From Deltaproteobacteria bacterium Ga0077550 (GTDB lineage Bacteria; Myxococcota_A; Polyangia; Nannocystales; Nannocystaceae), in contig LNFB01000349.1 in assembly GCA_001464385.1 (NCBI GenBank), positions 1 to 46,061 on the forward strand: DNA of 46,061 nt, given 5' to 3'. Each line of letters begins with the position of its first letter. Positions within the stretch are counted from its first letter, which is position 1. Under the pieces are notes generated by a model, which was given only the letters and a program-made list of their open reading frames with translations, made no database searches and was not told the origin of the DNA. The position numbers were made by a program, and so were the translations under genes. Below are positions 15,978-24,484 of the stretch, one piece after another.

Positions 15978-16023
15978 GGTGCGAGTGGGACGTTTGCCGC
16001 GCGGGCGCAACACGTGGGGGTGA

Positions 16024-17685
16024 CTGGTCGGCTGCGCGCTCCTGCTCGGCGGCTGCTACTCGGGCCTCGGCGCCTCGGACTCGGCGGCCGGCGACGGCGA
16101 CGCGTCCGCCGGGGCGGAGTCCGGTGGCAGCGACGGATCGACCGGCGAGCCCGACGATCCCGGCGCCCCGGTCGATCCCGTCGTGCTCGAGCGCGTCGGC
16201 GCCTCGGGCATGCGTCGCCTGACCGCGGTCGAGTACGCCGCGACCGTCCGCGATCTCCTCGGGGTCGACGTCGACGCCGCGCTGCTGCTCCCCGAGGACT
16301 GGCGGCAGCCCTTCGACAACGACTACACCACGCAGGTCGCCTCGCAGGCGCTCATCGAGGGCGCCGAGCTGCTCGGCTCGGACGTCGCCGAGCTCGCCCT
16401 GGCGTCGCCGACCAGTCGCGACATGATCGTGGGCTGCGTGCCCGCCGACGTCGCGGACGCGGAGTGCTTCCGCAGCTTCATCACGAGCTTCGGTCGTCGC
16501 GCGCTGCGGCGGTCCCTGACCGAGGACGAGATCACCCGCTACGTCGGCCTGGTCGCCGAGGCCACGGAGTCGGACGACTTCTACGCGGCGGTCGACGTCG
16601 CGCTGCGCATGTTCCTGCAGCACCCGGAGTTCCTCTACCGCGTCGAGCTCGGCACGCCCGTCACCGACGCGCCCGGCGTGTTCCGCCTCGGCGACCACGA
16701 GATCGCCTCGCGGCTGTCGTACTTCCTCTGGGGCAGCACCCCGTCCGAAGAGCTCCTCGATCTCGCCGACGCCGGCAACCTCCACACCGCCGAGCAGATC
16801 GCGACCACGGCCGAGGCGATGCTCACCGACGATCGCGCCCGCGCCCGCGTCGGTCGCTTCCACGCGCTGTGGCTGGGCTACGAGCAGCTGCCGCACGCCC
16901 CTGCGCTCGCCGACGCGATGCAGGCCGAGACCCAGGCGCTCATCGATCGCGTGATCTTCGAGCAGGCGCTGCCGTGGCAGGAGCTCCTGCGCGCCGAACA
17001 GACGTACATCGACGCGACGCTCGCCGAGCACTACGGCCTGCCCGCGCCCGCGAGCGCGGGCTGGGTCGACTACGGCAGCTCGGGTCGGCAGGGCCTCTTG
17101 TCCCACGGCAGCTTCCTGTCGGCGATGGCCAAGGTCGACGACAGCAGCCCGACCAAGCGCGGGATCCTGATCCGCACGCGGATGATGTGCCAGGACATCC
17201 CGCCGCCGCCGCCCAACGTCGACGTCGACAACACCGAGCCGCCCGAGGGCGTGTGCAAGGAGGAGTTCTACCGCGAGACCCACGCCCAGGGCGGCTGCGC
17301 GGCCTGCCACGCGCTGATGGATCCGATCGGGCTCGGCCTCGAGAACTACGATCACCGCGGGGCCTACCGGACCGTCGAGCAGGACGATCCGTCGTGCGCG
17401 ATCTCGGGGCAGGGCTCGCTCGACGGCACCGCGTTCTCGGGTCCGGCCGAGCTCGCCGATCTGCTCGTGGACACCGGCACGCTCAACGCGTGTGTGGCCC
17501 GCCAGCTCTATCGCTTCGCGATGGGCCGCAGCGAGCTCGAGCCGGTCGACGACGCGTTCATCGACGCGCTCGTCGCCCAGGTCGGCACGGCCGCCGACTT
17601 CGACTTCGGCCCGATGATGGTGCAGTTCGTCGCCGACGAGGCCTTCTCGCTGCGTCGCGAAGAGACCGCCGAGGAGGGGACCTGA
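16024..17685 (+). CDS. DUF1592/DUF1588-family c-type-cytochrome-like lipoprotein (pair 2)
   Basis: Domain plan as in the 2652-4349 product: a DUF1587-like MRRLTAVEYAATVRDLLG, FGRRALRRSLTEDE of DUF1595 type, DUF1592, then DUF1588 with CAACH at about 425-429 and DPIGLGLENYD, and a C-terminal CVARQLYRFAMGR. So a single c-type haem is likely. The start is odd. The only lipoprotein-like N-terminus (VGCALLLGGC, then a Gly/Asp/Ser linker) lies in a frame with a stop at 16021 and no ATG, GTG or TTG, leaving CTG 16024; the first standard start, GTG 16183, would remove the signal. A GTG at 16019 is in another frame and would fit if one or two bases were missing. Either a CTG start or a frameshift is possible. 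The stop is 2 bp from the DUF1552 gene. Confidence 0.85.
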   Translation: MVGCALLLGGCYSGLGASDSAAGDGDASAGAESGGSDGSTGEPDDPGAPVDPVVLERVGASGMRRLTAVEYAATVRDLLGVDVDAALLLPEDWRQPFDNDYTTQVASQALIEGAELLGSDVAELALASPTSRDMIVGCVPADVADAECFRSFITSFGRRALRRSLTEDEITRYVGLVAEATESDDFYAAVDVALRMFLQHPEFLYRVELGTPVTDAPGVFRLGDHEIASRLSYFLWGSTPSEELLDLADAGNLHTAEQIATTAEAMLTDDRARARVGRFHALWLGYEQLPHAPALADAMQAETQALIDRVIFEQALPWQELLRAEQTYIDATLAEHYGLPAPASAGWVDYGSSGRQGLLSHGSFLSAMAKVDDSSPTKRGILIRTRMMCQDIPPPPPNVDVDNTEPPEGVCKEEFYRETHAQGGCAACHALMDPIGLGLENYDHRGAYRTVEQDDPSCAISGQGSLDGTAFSGPAELADLLVDTGTLNACVARQLYRFAMGRSELEPVDDAFIDALVAQVGTAADFDFGPMMVQFVADEAFSLRREETAEEGT

Positions 17686-17687
17686 TC

Positions 17688-19223
17688 ATGAACGCACGAA
17701 TCTCTCGCCCAGGTCACGTTGGGCGCCCCGGTCACGTTGGGCGCCCCGGTCACGTTGGGCGCCCTGGTCACGTTGCGCGCCGCACTTTCCTGCGCGGGGC
17801 CGCGGGCTTCGCCATGGCGCTGCCGCTGCTCGAGAGCATGCAGGTCAAGGCCGGCGTCGGTGCGCCGCGCCGCTACTTCCTCGGCTTCGCCGGCTCGTCG
17901 ATCGGCTTCCCCGGCTTCGAGTACGACCAGCTCGTGCCCGATGCCGTCGGCGCCGCCTACGACGTCAAGCGCGCCCTGCAGCCGCTGATGGATCTCGGGA
18001 TCCGCGACGACGTCTCCGTCATCACCGGCATGGAGATCCCGTGGGGCGACGCTGGCTCGGTGCCCGCGGGCGGCCGCGTCCGCAACTGGCACGCCAAGTC
18101 GGTGGCGCCGCTCATCAGCGGCGTGCGCGGGGCCGACGACGGCGACGAGCGGGCCCAGGGCGCGACGTCGGATCAGATCGCGGCCGACGTGCTCGGGCTG
18201 GACACGCCGCATCGGCTGCTGACGTACCGCGTGCAGGCGGCGTACTACCGCGGCAGCAACGGCGACGGTGGCGATCGCGGGCGCATCTCGTACCGCGACG
18301 AGGGTGGATCGATCATCCCGGTCGATCCGATCGTCAGCCCGCGGCTCGCGTACGAGTCGCTGTTCACCGGCTTCGTGCCGCCCGATCCGGTCGAGGCCGC
18401 GGCCGCCCTCGCGGCGCTGCGACGCCGCCGCAGCGCGGTCGATCTCGTGCTCGAGGACGCCCAGACGCTGCTGCCCAAGCTCGGCGCCGCCGACAAGCTG
18501 CGGCTGCAGCGACACTTCGACGAGCTGCGCGCCCTCGAGCAGCGGCTCGATCAGGAGCAGCCCCCGGTGACCGGCGCGTGCGCGCAGCTCGAGCACCCCG
18601 GCGACGACCCGGAGATCGGCGGGCCCGTCGAGAACGGCGACACCGGCGGGTATGCCGGCGGAGGCGCGTACAGCAACGAGCAGCGCCGCGCGGAGATCCT
18701 CACCGATCTCATCGCGATGGCGTTCACCTGCGATCTCTCGCGCGTCGCGTCGCTCATGTACACGATGGCGCAGTGCTTCTTGAACGCGAACCCGCTGCTC
18801 GATCTGCCGAGCGACATGCACGAGCTCGGGCACTTCGGCGTGGGTGGCGGCCAGGTCGGCCTCGACGCGATGAGCGACTGCGTCGCGTGGCACGTCGGTC
18901 ACTTCGGTCGGCTGGTCCAGAAGCTCCGCGACACCACCGAGCTCGACGGCTCGAGCGTGCTCGACAACTCCGCGCTGCTCCTGATGTTCGAGGGCGGCTG
19001 GGGCTACGACCCCGAGTCGGGCGACGCGCTCTCGGTGCACTCGAGCGAGAACATGTCGGCGCTCATCGCCGGCCGCGCGGGTGGTCTGAACCCCGACGGT
19101 GGCGTGCACGTGCCGAACCCGGGCGGTCACCCGACGCAGGTGATCAACACGGGGCTGCGTGCGGTGGGCGTTGACCACGAGATGGGCGAGGTCGCGGGTG
19201 TGATCGACGCGCTGCTGCCGTGA
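17688..19223 (+). CDS. Tat-exported DUF1552 protein (pair 2)
   Basis: 511 residues. The twin-arginine motif ARRTFL (Arg31-Arg32) is followed by GAAGFAMALPLLESM, a typical Tat core. It is preceded by an unusual insert of four PGHVGR-like hexapeptides encoded by 18-bp repeats. The DUF1552 body has the same blocks as the 4346-5800 product: RRYFLGFAGSSIGF, a middle helical part (LEDAQTLLPKLGAADKLRLQRHFDELRALEQRL), AEILTDLIAMAFTCDLSRVASL and a C-terminal LLLMFEGGWGY. The His-rich block seen in paralogue 1 appears here as NWHAKSVAPLISG, with fewer His. GAGGAGGGGA lies 5-6 bases before ATG 17688. It follows the DUF1592 gene at 2 bp, so the pair is one unit. Confidence 0.9.
   Translation: MNARISRPGHVGRPGHVGRPGHVGRPGHVARRTFLRGAAGFAMALPLLESMQVKAGVGAPRRYFLGFAGSSIGFPGFEYDQLVPDAVGAAYDVKRALQPLMDLGIRDDVSVITGMEIPWGDAGSVPAGGRVRNWHAKSVAPLISGVRGADDGDERAQGATSDQIAADVLGLDTPHRLLTYRVQAAYYRGSNGDGGDRGRISYRDEGGSIIPVDPIVSPRLAYESLFTGFVPPDPVEAAAALAALRRRRSAVDLVLEDAQTLLPKLGAADKLRLQRHFDELRALEQRLDQEQPPVTGACAQLEHPGDDPEIGGPVENGDTGGYAGGGAYSNEQRRAEILTDLIAMAFTCDLSRVASLMYTMAQCFLNANPLLDLPSDMHELGHFGVGGGQVGLDAMSDCVAWHVGHFGRLVQKLRDTTELDGSSVLDNSALLLMFEGGWGYDPESGDALSVHSSENMSALIAGRAGGLNPDGGVHVPNPGGHPTQVINTGLRAVGVDHEMGEVAGVIDALLP
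17708..17779 (+). repeat. Four 18-bp tandem repeats in a Tat signal
   Basis: Four in-frame 18-bp units close to ccccggtcacgttgggcg, the middle two identical, coding for PGHVGR-like hexapeptides just before the twin-arginine motif. The first and last units each differ by one or two bases. Confidence 0.95.
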
Positions 19224-19235
19224 TATCGTCGCGCG

Positions 19236-20576
19236 GTGCGGTGCGGGCGGCTCGCGACGATCGGGCTCTGCCTCGGGCTCCTCGCCGGTTGCCCGCGGCT
19301 GCCCGCGTACGTGTGCCAGGACGACGCGTCGTGCGATCGAGACGGCGCGTCCGGTCGCTGCCTCGAGGACGGTGCGTGCGCGTACCCGGACGGTGCCTGC
19401 GGGAGCGGCTGGGTGCGGTCGCCCAACGCCGCCGATCGTCCGGGGCAGTGCGAGCCCGCCCCGGGCGCGGAGTCGTCGAGCACCGGGGTCGCGACGGGCT
19501 CGGACTCGGGCTCGGGTGAGGACGTCACCGAGGGCGGTAGCAGCGGGCCGACGCCGACGTGCGGATCGGCGGTCGCGTTCGCGGTGAACACGGCGTTCTT
19601 CGGGGCGCCCGAGGTGCTCGAGGGCTACCCGGTGGTCGTGTCGATCGCGTCGCCCGAGATCGTGGCGGCGATCGTCGCGGGCGGCATGGATCCCTGGGTG
19701 ACCGACGCCGCGGGTGCGCCGCTGGTGCACGAGCTCGAGCAGCTCGACGCGGCGCTCGGCACGTTGACGCTGTGGGTGAAGCTGCCGGCCTACGCGCTCG
19801 ACGAGGCGGTGCCGCTCACGCTGCGCTTCGGCGCGCCGCCGCCGACCGGTGAGCCCACCGCGGTGTGGACCGATCGCTACGTGGGCGTGTGGCACATGGA
19901 CGACGCGTTGTCGGGCATCGACGGCGACGCGGTCCGCAACAGCGCGACGCCGAGCGAGGCCGGTCGCACCGTCGGCGAGATGCAGCCCGAGCAGAGCGTG
20001 CCGGGCGTGCTCGGTGGGGGGCTGGCCTTCGACGGCGTCGACGACATGGTCACCATCGACGCGGCGTTCGTCGGCGCGCTCGACTCGTACTCGCTGTCGA
20101 TGTGGATCCGGTTCGACGGCGCCGCCGATGCGCCGGGCGACTACTTCCAGCGGCTCAACGGCGACTACTTCTACCCGCGGTGCTGGCGACAGGCGGGGGC
20201 CTCGGTCTTCTGCCAGTACATCGTCGACGACGTCGTCACGGGGCTCGGCAGCGGCCTCGAGCAGGCGCCGGGGCAGCTGCTGCACCTCGCGATGGTGCGC
20301 GACGCCGACACCGGCGCGCACCGCCTCTTCATCGACGGCGAGCTGGTGAACGAGAACAGCGATCCCGTCGGCGCGACGCTGCCCGACGAGGGCTATCCCT
20401 TCGAGCTCGGCCACGGCGAGCTCGGTACGCTGCTCGGCATGATCGACGAGGTCCGCGTGTCGCAGGCGCCGCTGCCCGCGTCCTGGGTGCGCGCGGACTA
20501 CCGCACGCAGCTCGAGCCAGGGCTGGCGGTCACGGACGTGGGCGCGATCGAGCCTGCGCCCTGCGACGCGGAGTGA
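19236..20576 (+). CDS. Lipoprotein with DUF2341 and LamG-type domains
   Basis: 446 residues with lipobox LAGC (Cys19), a short Cys-rich part (CQDDASCDRDGASGRCLEDG) and a Ser/Gly/Asp linker. From about 110 to 205 the sequence has the DUF2341 plan (AFFGAPEVLEGYPVVVSI, then TLWVKLPAYALDEAVPLTLRFG). The rest is a concanavalin A/LamG-like jelly roll: YVGVWHMDDALSG, LAFDGVDDMVTI, SLSMWIRFDG and FIDGELVNENSDPVGA, closing with MIDEVRVSQ. DUF2341-LamG proteins are usually secreted binding proteins, often for glycans. GTG 19236 is 12 bp after the DUF1552 stop on the same strand, so the gene could be the third member of that unit. Confidence 0.85.
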   Translation: MRCGRLATIGLCLGLLAGCPRLPAYVCQDDASCDRDGASGRCLEDGACAYPDGACGSGWVRSPNAADRPGQCEPAPGAESSSTGVATGSDSGSGEDVTEGGSSGPTPTCGSAVAFAVNTAFFGAPEVLEGYPVVVSIASPEIVAAIVAGGMDPWVTDAAGAPLVHELEQLDAALGTLTLWVKLPAYALDEAVPLTLRFGAPPPTGEPTAVWTDRYVGVWHMDDALSGIDGDAVRNSATPSEAGRTVGEMQPEQSVPGVLGGGLAFDGVDDMVTIDAAFVGALDSYSLSMWIRFDGAADAPGDYFQRLNGDYFYPRCWRQAGASVFCQYIVDDVVTGLGSGLEQAPGQLLHLAMVRDADTGAHRLFIDGELVNENSDPVGATLPDEGYPFELGHGELGTLLGMIDEVRVSQAPLPASWVRADYRTQLEPGLAVTDVGAIEPAPCDAE

Positions 20577-20583
20577 GGTCCGC

Positions 20584-21963
20584 TCACAGCGTGCAGTCGG
20601 CGTCGCACTCGTCGCCCGACTCGAGGTCGCCGTCGTCGCACAGCTCCGGGTACTCCGTGACCCCGTTGCCGCAGGTCGCATCGCAGTACCCGGGCAGATC
20701 GGCGACCAGGTGCAGGACGCCGCCGAGGATCACGTACAGGTGCGCCTCGCCGGCGTGGATCGAGACCGCTGGATCGGCGCCGACGTCGAGCTGGCTGACG
20801 GTGATCGGCATCGCGGGGAGGCCAGCGTCGAAGGTGACGATGTTGCCGTTGCTGGTGCCCGCGTAGACGAAGTAACCGCGCGTCGCGACGTCGCGTACGG
20901 CGACGTTGCCGTCGACCGCACCCGTCCCCATCGGCACGGGGTCGGCCGGATTCGAGACGTCGACGATCGCGATGCCATCGCCGCCGGCGTAGTAGATGAA
21001 CCCGGCGTCGTCGGAGGCGACGAGGCCACCGCCGCCTGCGATGTCCGTGGTGCCGACCAGCACGGGCGTCAGCGGGGCGCTGATGTCGAAGGCGCCGAGC
21101 GTGCCGTTGACGCTGACGTACGCGTAGCCGCCGGCCGCCGCGACGCCATCGTACGACGGGAACATCACGCCCCCCACGCCGAGGCCCGCGCCGGTCAGGA
21201 TCATCGCGCCGGGGTTCGCGACGTCGACGATGCGCGTGTTCTCGTCGTTGGCGATGAACAGGGTCGTGCCCTGCAACGCGGCCTCGGACGGGTAGTTGGT
21301 CGCAGCGTCGAGCTGACTCTCGAGCGCGAGGTTGCCGTCGGTGATCGACAGCGCGGTGACCAGCGGATCGCCGACGCCGAACACGCTGTCCGAGGTGGCG
21401 ACGAGGCCCAGGACCGCGTGGTTGACCCCGAGGCTGATCGCGCTCTGGAACAGCGGCTCGCTCGGATCGCTGATGTCGACGAGCGTGATCGCCGGGCCGG
21501 GCGCGTAGTCGTTGGCCACCACCGGGAACTCACCGGCGCTGGCGACCACCGTCAGCGGATCGGTCGGGGCGTAGGTGCCCACCACGCGGGGATCGCAGAA
21601 CAGCGCCTCGTCCTGGCACGCCGCCGAGCAGCCGTCGCCGGACTCGGTGTTGCCGTCGTCGCAGCCCTCGTTGGGGTCGAGCTCGCCGTTGCCGCAGCCC
21701 GCCGCGACGCTTCCGGTGCTCGACTCGCCGGCGTCCGAGCTCGAGTCGGCCGGCGTGGACGTCGTCACGGTGGTCGACGCGGACGTCGTGCCGGGGTCGG
21801 TGTTCGACGCCGTCGCCGACGGGTCGGTCGACACGCCGGTGTCCGACGAATCCGTCGCGCCGTCGGTGTCACCACCGGTCCCTTCCTGCTTGGTCGGCGC
21901 GAAGCAGGCGGCGACGAGGACGAGCGGCAGACAACACAGCGGGGCAATCGGCAAGCGAGGCAT
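20584..21963 (-). CDS. LVIVD-repeat lipoprotein framed by DUF4215 Cys-rich repeats
   Basis: 459 residues, lipobox VAAC (Cys20), then a Ser/Thr/Asp linker to about 90. A DUF4215 (Myxococcus Cys-rich) repeat follows: CGNGELDPNEGCDDGNTESG with DGCSAAC. The central 300 residues are LVIVD-type beta-propeller repeats (ITLVDISDPSEPLF, IVDVANPGAMIL, GAFDISAPLTPVLVG, IAIVDVSNPADPVPMG). The C-terminus is a second DUF4215 repeat (CGNGVTEYPELCDDGDLESG). It should be a surface-exposed propeller for protein-protein or ligand binding. ATG 21963 sets a standard signal peptide; the longer open frame upstream belongs to antisense shadow. Confidence 0.88.
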   Translation of the reverse strand: MPRLPIAPLCCLPLVLVAACFAPTKQEGTGGDTDGATDSSDTGVSTDPSATASNTDPGTTSASTTVTTSTPADSSSDAGESSTGSVAAGCGNGELDPNEGCDDGNTESGDGCSAACQDEALFCDPRVVGTYAPTDPLTVVASAGEFPVVANDYAPGPAITLVDISDPSEPLFQSAISLGVNHAVLGLVATSDSVFGVGDPLVTALSITDGNLALESQLDAATNYPSEAALQGTTLFIANDENTRIVDVANPGAMILTGAGLGVGGVMFPSYDGVAAAGGYAYVSVNGTLGAFDISAPLTPVLVGTTDIAGGGGLVASDDAGFIYYAGGDGIAIVDVSNPADPVPMGTGAVDGNVAVRDVATRGYFVYAGTSNGNIVTFDAGLPAMPITVSQLDVGADPAVSIHAGEAHLYVILGGVLHLVADLPGYCDATCGNGVTEYPELCDDGDLESGDECDADCTL

Positions 21964-21983
21964 GGACGCGGAGGATACCGCGG

Positions 21984-22376
21984 TCACGACACGGTGATGC
22001 GCGCGACGCCGCGCGCCTCGAGCAGCCGCGGCAGGCGCGTGCGCTGGTCGCCCGCGAACACCAGGTCCTCGCCCTCGACGCCGCCGCCGCACCCGAGCTG
22101 TCGCTTGAGCTCGCGGCACCACGTCTCCGCATCGGCAGTGGACAGGCCGAGGCGCTCGACGACGGTGGCCTCTTTGCCGCCGCGGCCGGCCCGCTCGTAG
22201 CGCACGATGGCGCGCGCGGGGCCCTTCGCCGGGACGGGTTGCGATGCGGCCACGGGTGCCGCGGGGGCCTCGCCCTCGGGCGCGGCGTCGCGGCGATCGG
22301 CCAGCGCGGCGAACGGGTTCGACGTCAGCGCCGGGGCGGGCGCCAGGGCGGGCGGAGGAGCGCGGCGCTTCGCCAT
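21984..22376 (-). CDS. SUI1/YciH-like translation factor
   Basis: 130 residues. After an Ala/Pro-rich N-terminal half (about 55 residues), the C-terminal 75 residues match the SUI1/eIF1 domain (PF01253) in bacterial YciH form: AIVRYERAGRGGKEATVVERLG, then CRELKRQLGCGGGVEGEDLVFAGDQR and a closing LLEARGV. The lysine/glycine-rich turn and the LKRQLGCGGG block are the hallmark. YciH is a non-essential factor thought to act on start-codon fidelity. ATG 22376 is favoured because the preceding frame lacks any pattern. The gene is divergent from the DUF6265 lipoprotein gene. Confidence 0.85.
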   Translation of the reverse strand: MAKRRAPPPALAPAPALTSNPFAALADRRDAAPEGEAPAAPVAASQPVPAKGPARAIVRYERAGRGGKEATVVERLGLSTADAETWCRELKRQLGCGGGVEGEDLVFAGDQRTRLPRLLEARGVARITVS

Positions 22377-22429
22377 GCGCGGGAGTATGCGGTGGGCCCC
22401 GCCGCCGCGTCTCGCGTATCCTCGCCGCC

Positions 22430-23263
22430 GTGTCGCGCCTCGCCACCGCCGTCGTTCTCCTGCTGCTCGCATGTACGCCGAGCGCGTCACCGGCCCCGAC
22501 CGCGGCGCCGAGCACCGCGACTCCGTCCGTCGCGCGTGTCGATCTCGATCGCCTGCGCCGCGAGTCCGCCGTCGGCCGCTCGATCGCCGACGACGCGTGG
22601 TCGAGCGACGCGGGCATCGACGCCGAGCTGACGATCCGCCTGACGGCGATCGCAGTGGCGGAGGCGCGTGGGATCGCGAGCGTCGTGGACGAGTCGGCGG
22701 CGGTGGTGGTCGGTGACGCCGTGGCGTCGGCGGCTGCGATCGATCTCACCGACGACGTGCGCGCCGCCCTCGATCCCCTCGCAGAGCTGGCGTGGGTCGT
22801 CGGGGCGTGGTCGGCCACCGTCGAGGGCACGACGACGATCGAGACGTGGTGCCCCGTCCCCGCGACCGACCAAGGGGCCGCGCGATGGATCGGGGACAAC
22901 CGCACGCGCAAGGGCGAGCGCGAGGTCGCGTTCGAGTGGGTGGCGATCGAGGGCCAGGGTGCGTCGTCGGTGTACCTGGCGCAGCCGAGCGGCCGCACGC
23001 CGCCGGCCCGCTTCGATCGCGTCGCGTCGGACCGACCGCGCGCCGCGGTGTTCGAGAACCCGGCGCACGACTTCCCGCAGCGGCTCGAGTACCTCCGCGA
23101 AGGGCCGATGCTGCGCGCGACCGCGAGCAACCAGACGGCGCAGCTGCCCTTCGCGTGGACGCGTGGTGGGGAGTCCGCACCGATCGGCGATCGCGAACAG
23201 GCGATCGCGGCGGTGCCGGCGTTGGCCCGGGCGTGCGCGGCGATCCGCGAGCGCCGGGGGTGA
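22430..23263 (+). CDS. DUF6265-domain lipoprotein
   Basis: 277 residues from GTG 22430, with lipobox LLAC (Cys15). An Ala-rich helical region runs to about 110. The C-terminal half matches DUF6265: LAELAWVVGAWSATVEGTTTIE followed by TWCP, REVAFEWVAIEGQGASSVYLAQPSG and the signature VFENPAHDFPQRLEYLREG. DUF6265 is a small beta-barrel of unknown function found in many exported proteins. The frame is open further upstream, but the GTG gives the only sensible signal peptide. Spacing to the SUI1 gene start is 53 bp, so a shared divergent promoter region is expected there. Confidence 0.82.
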   Translation: MSRLATAVVLLLLACTPSASPAPTAAPSTATPSVARVDLDRLRRESAVGRSIADDAWSSDAGIDAELTIRLTAIAVAEARGIASVVDESAAVVVGDAVASAAAIDLTDDVRAALDPLAELAWVVGAWSATVEGTTTIETWCPVPATDQGAARWIGDNRTRKGEREVAFEWVAIEGQGASSVYLAQPSGRTPPARFDRVASDRPRAAVFENPAHDFPQRLEYLREGPMLRATASNQTAQLPFAWTRGGESAPIGDREQAIAAVPALARACAAIRERRG

Positions 23264-23350
23264 CCGCTCACGCCGCGACCGCGACCGTTCGCCCGCGAGG
23301 GTGCGGCCGCGCGCTCGATCGCGGCCTAGACTGCGGTGGTCTTGCCCACG

Positions 23351-24484
23351 ATGAGGATCCCCGCCGGCGTGCGCCGGGCCGCGCTGTCGCTGACGTGCCT
23401 GCTCGTCGGCGCCACGCTCGTGCCGCGGCACGTCGTCGGCCGTGACGCCGCGGCGTGGTTCGCCGACGATCGCGACACCGCGCAGGGCCTCGCCGACGCG
23501 GTGGCCGACGCCGCCCTCGCGCACGTCACCGCGGCGTCGTTCCACACCGGCAATGCGCGCTTCGACGGCGAGTGGGCGATGGGCACGCAGCAGATGACGG
23601 TGCTCGGCCTGACGCAGGTGGCCCTCGCGCACCCAGAGCTGCGCGCGCGCTACTCGTCGGCGATCGACGCCGCCGCGGGGCGCCTCGTCGACGACGCGAC
23701 GTTTGCCTTCGCCACCGCAGCGTGGGGGCAGGGGCCGTGGGCGAGCCTCGATGCGGATCGTGGGCACGGCTATCTCGGCTATGTCGCGCTCGCGCTGGGA
23801 TCGCTGCGCGAGCTCGACCCGGACACCGTCCACGCCGCCGCGCACGACCGCCTCGTGGACGCATTGGTGCGCCGCGTCGAGGCCCACCCCCTGGGAATCG
23901 TGCAGACGTATCCGGGTGAGGCGTATCCGTGCGATCTCGCGGCGATCGTCGGGGCGATCGCGCAGCACGGCCGGATCACGGGCGTCGATCGCAGCGCGCT
24001 CGTGGCTCGCATGGCGTCGATCTACCGCGCGCGCTGGATCGATCCCGACTCGGGCTACCTCGTGCAGTCGCTGCGTCCCGACGGCAGCCCGCTCGATGCG
24101 CCGCGGGCCTCGGGCACCGCGCTGGCCGGCTACTTCTGGTCGTTCGCGGATCGCGATCTCGCGGACGAGCTCGATGCGGCGGTGCTCGAGGTCGGCGCCA
24201 CATCGCTGTTCGGCTTCGGTGGGATCCGCGAGTACGCCCCGCGCCACGCCGGCCACGGCGACATCGACTCGGGGCCCGTGGTGCTCGGCGTGTCGGTGTC
24301 GGGCACCGGGTTCTCGATCGCGGCGGCGCGTCGGCGAGGCGACGCCGATCGCTTCGTCGAGCTCGTGCGCACCGCCGCGCTGTTCGGCATCCCGGTCGAC
24401 CATGACGGCAAGCGCCGCTTCGTCACGGGGGGTCCGCTCGGCAACGCGATCCTGCTGACCATGTTGACCGCGAGGCGACCATGA
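23351..24484 (+). CDS. Exported alpha-helical toroid-like protein of unknown function
   Basis: 377 residues from ATG 23351 (GTG 23336 is possible). An N-terminal hydrophobic segment (AALSLTCLLVGATLVP) is a signal anchor or signal peptide. The body is made of helical pairs with Trp/Gly-rich turns (WAMGTQQMTVLGLTQVALAHP, FATAAWGQGPW, HGYLGYVALALGSLRELDP, SGTALAGYFWSFADRDLADEL). This recalls alpha/alpha-toroid enzymes such as the linalool dehydratase-isomerase or glycoside-hydrolase-like groups. No catalytic residues can be named, so the fold is an inference. The stop overlaps the start of the next gene by ATGA, implying coupled expression with the small membrane protein. Confidence 0.6.
   Translation: MRIPAGVRRAALSLTCLLVGATLVPRHVVGRDAAAWFADDRDTAQGLADAVADAALAHVTAASFHTGNARFDGEWAMGTQQMTVLGLTQVALAHPELRARYSSAIDAAAGRLVDDATFAFATAAWGQGPWASLDADRGHGYLGYVALALGSLRELDPDTVHAAAHDRLVDALVRRVEAHPLGIVQTYPGEAYPCDLAAIVGAIAQHGRITGVDRSALVARMASIYRARWIDPDSGYLVQSLRPDGSPLDAPRASGTALAGYFWSFADRDLADELDAAVLEVGATSLFGFGGIREYAPRHAGHGDIDSGPVVLGVSVSGTGFSIAAARRRGDADRFVELVRTAALFGIPVDHDGKRRFVTGGPLGNAILLTMLTARRP

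Noticed and set aside
15931..17355. Open frame extending the sigma factor gene 475 codons upstream
   Set aside because: It runs antisense to the DUF1592 gene, has shadow composition, and the sigma factor is complete from GTG 15930.
17708..17779. Possible CRISPR-like array
   Set aside because: Units abut without spacers and stay in frame with a gene; these are coding tandem repeats. The same holds for 7212-7316 and 38233-38460.
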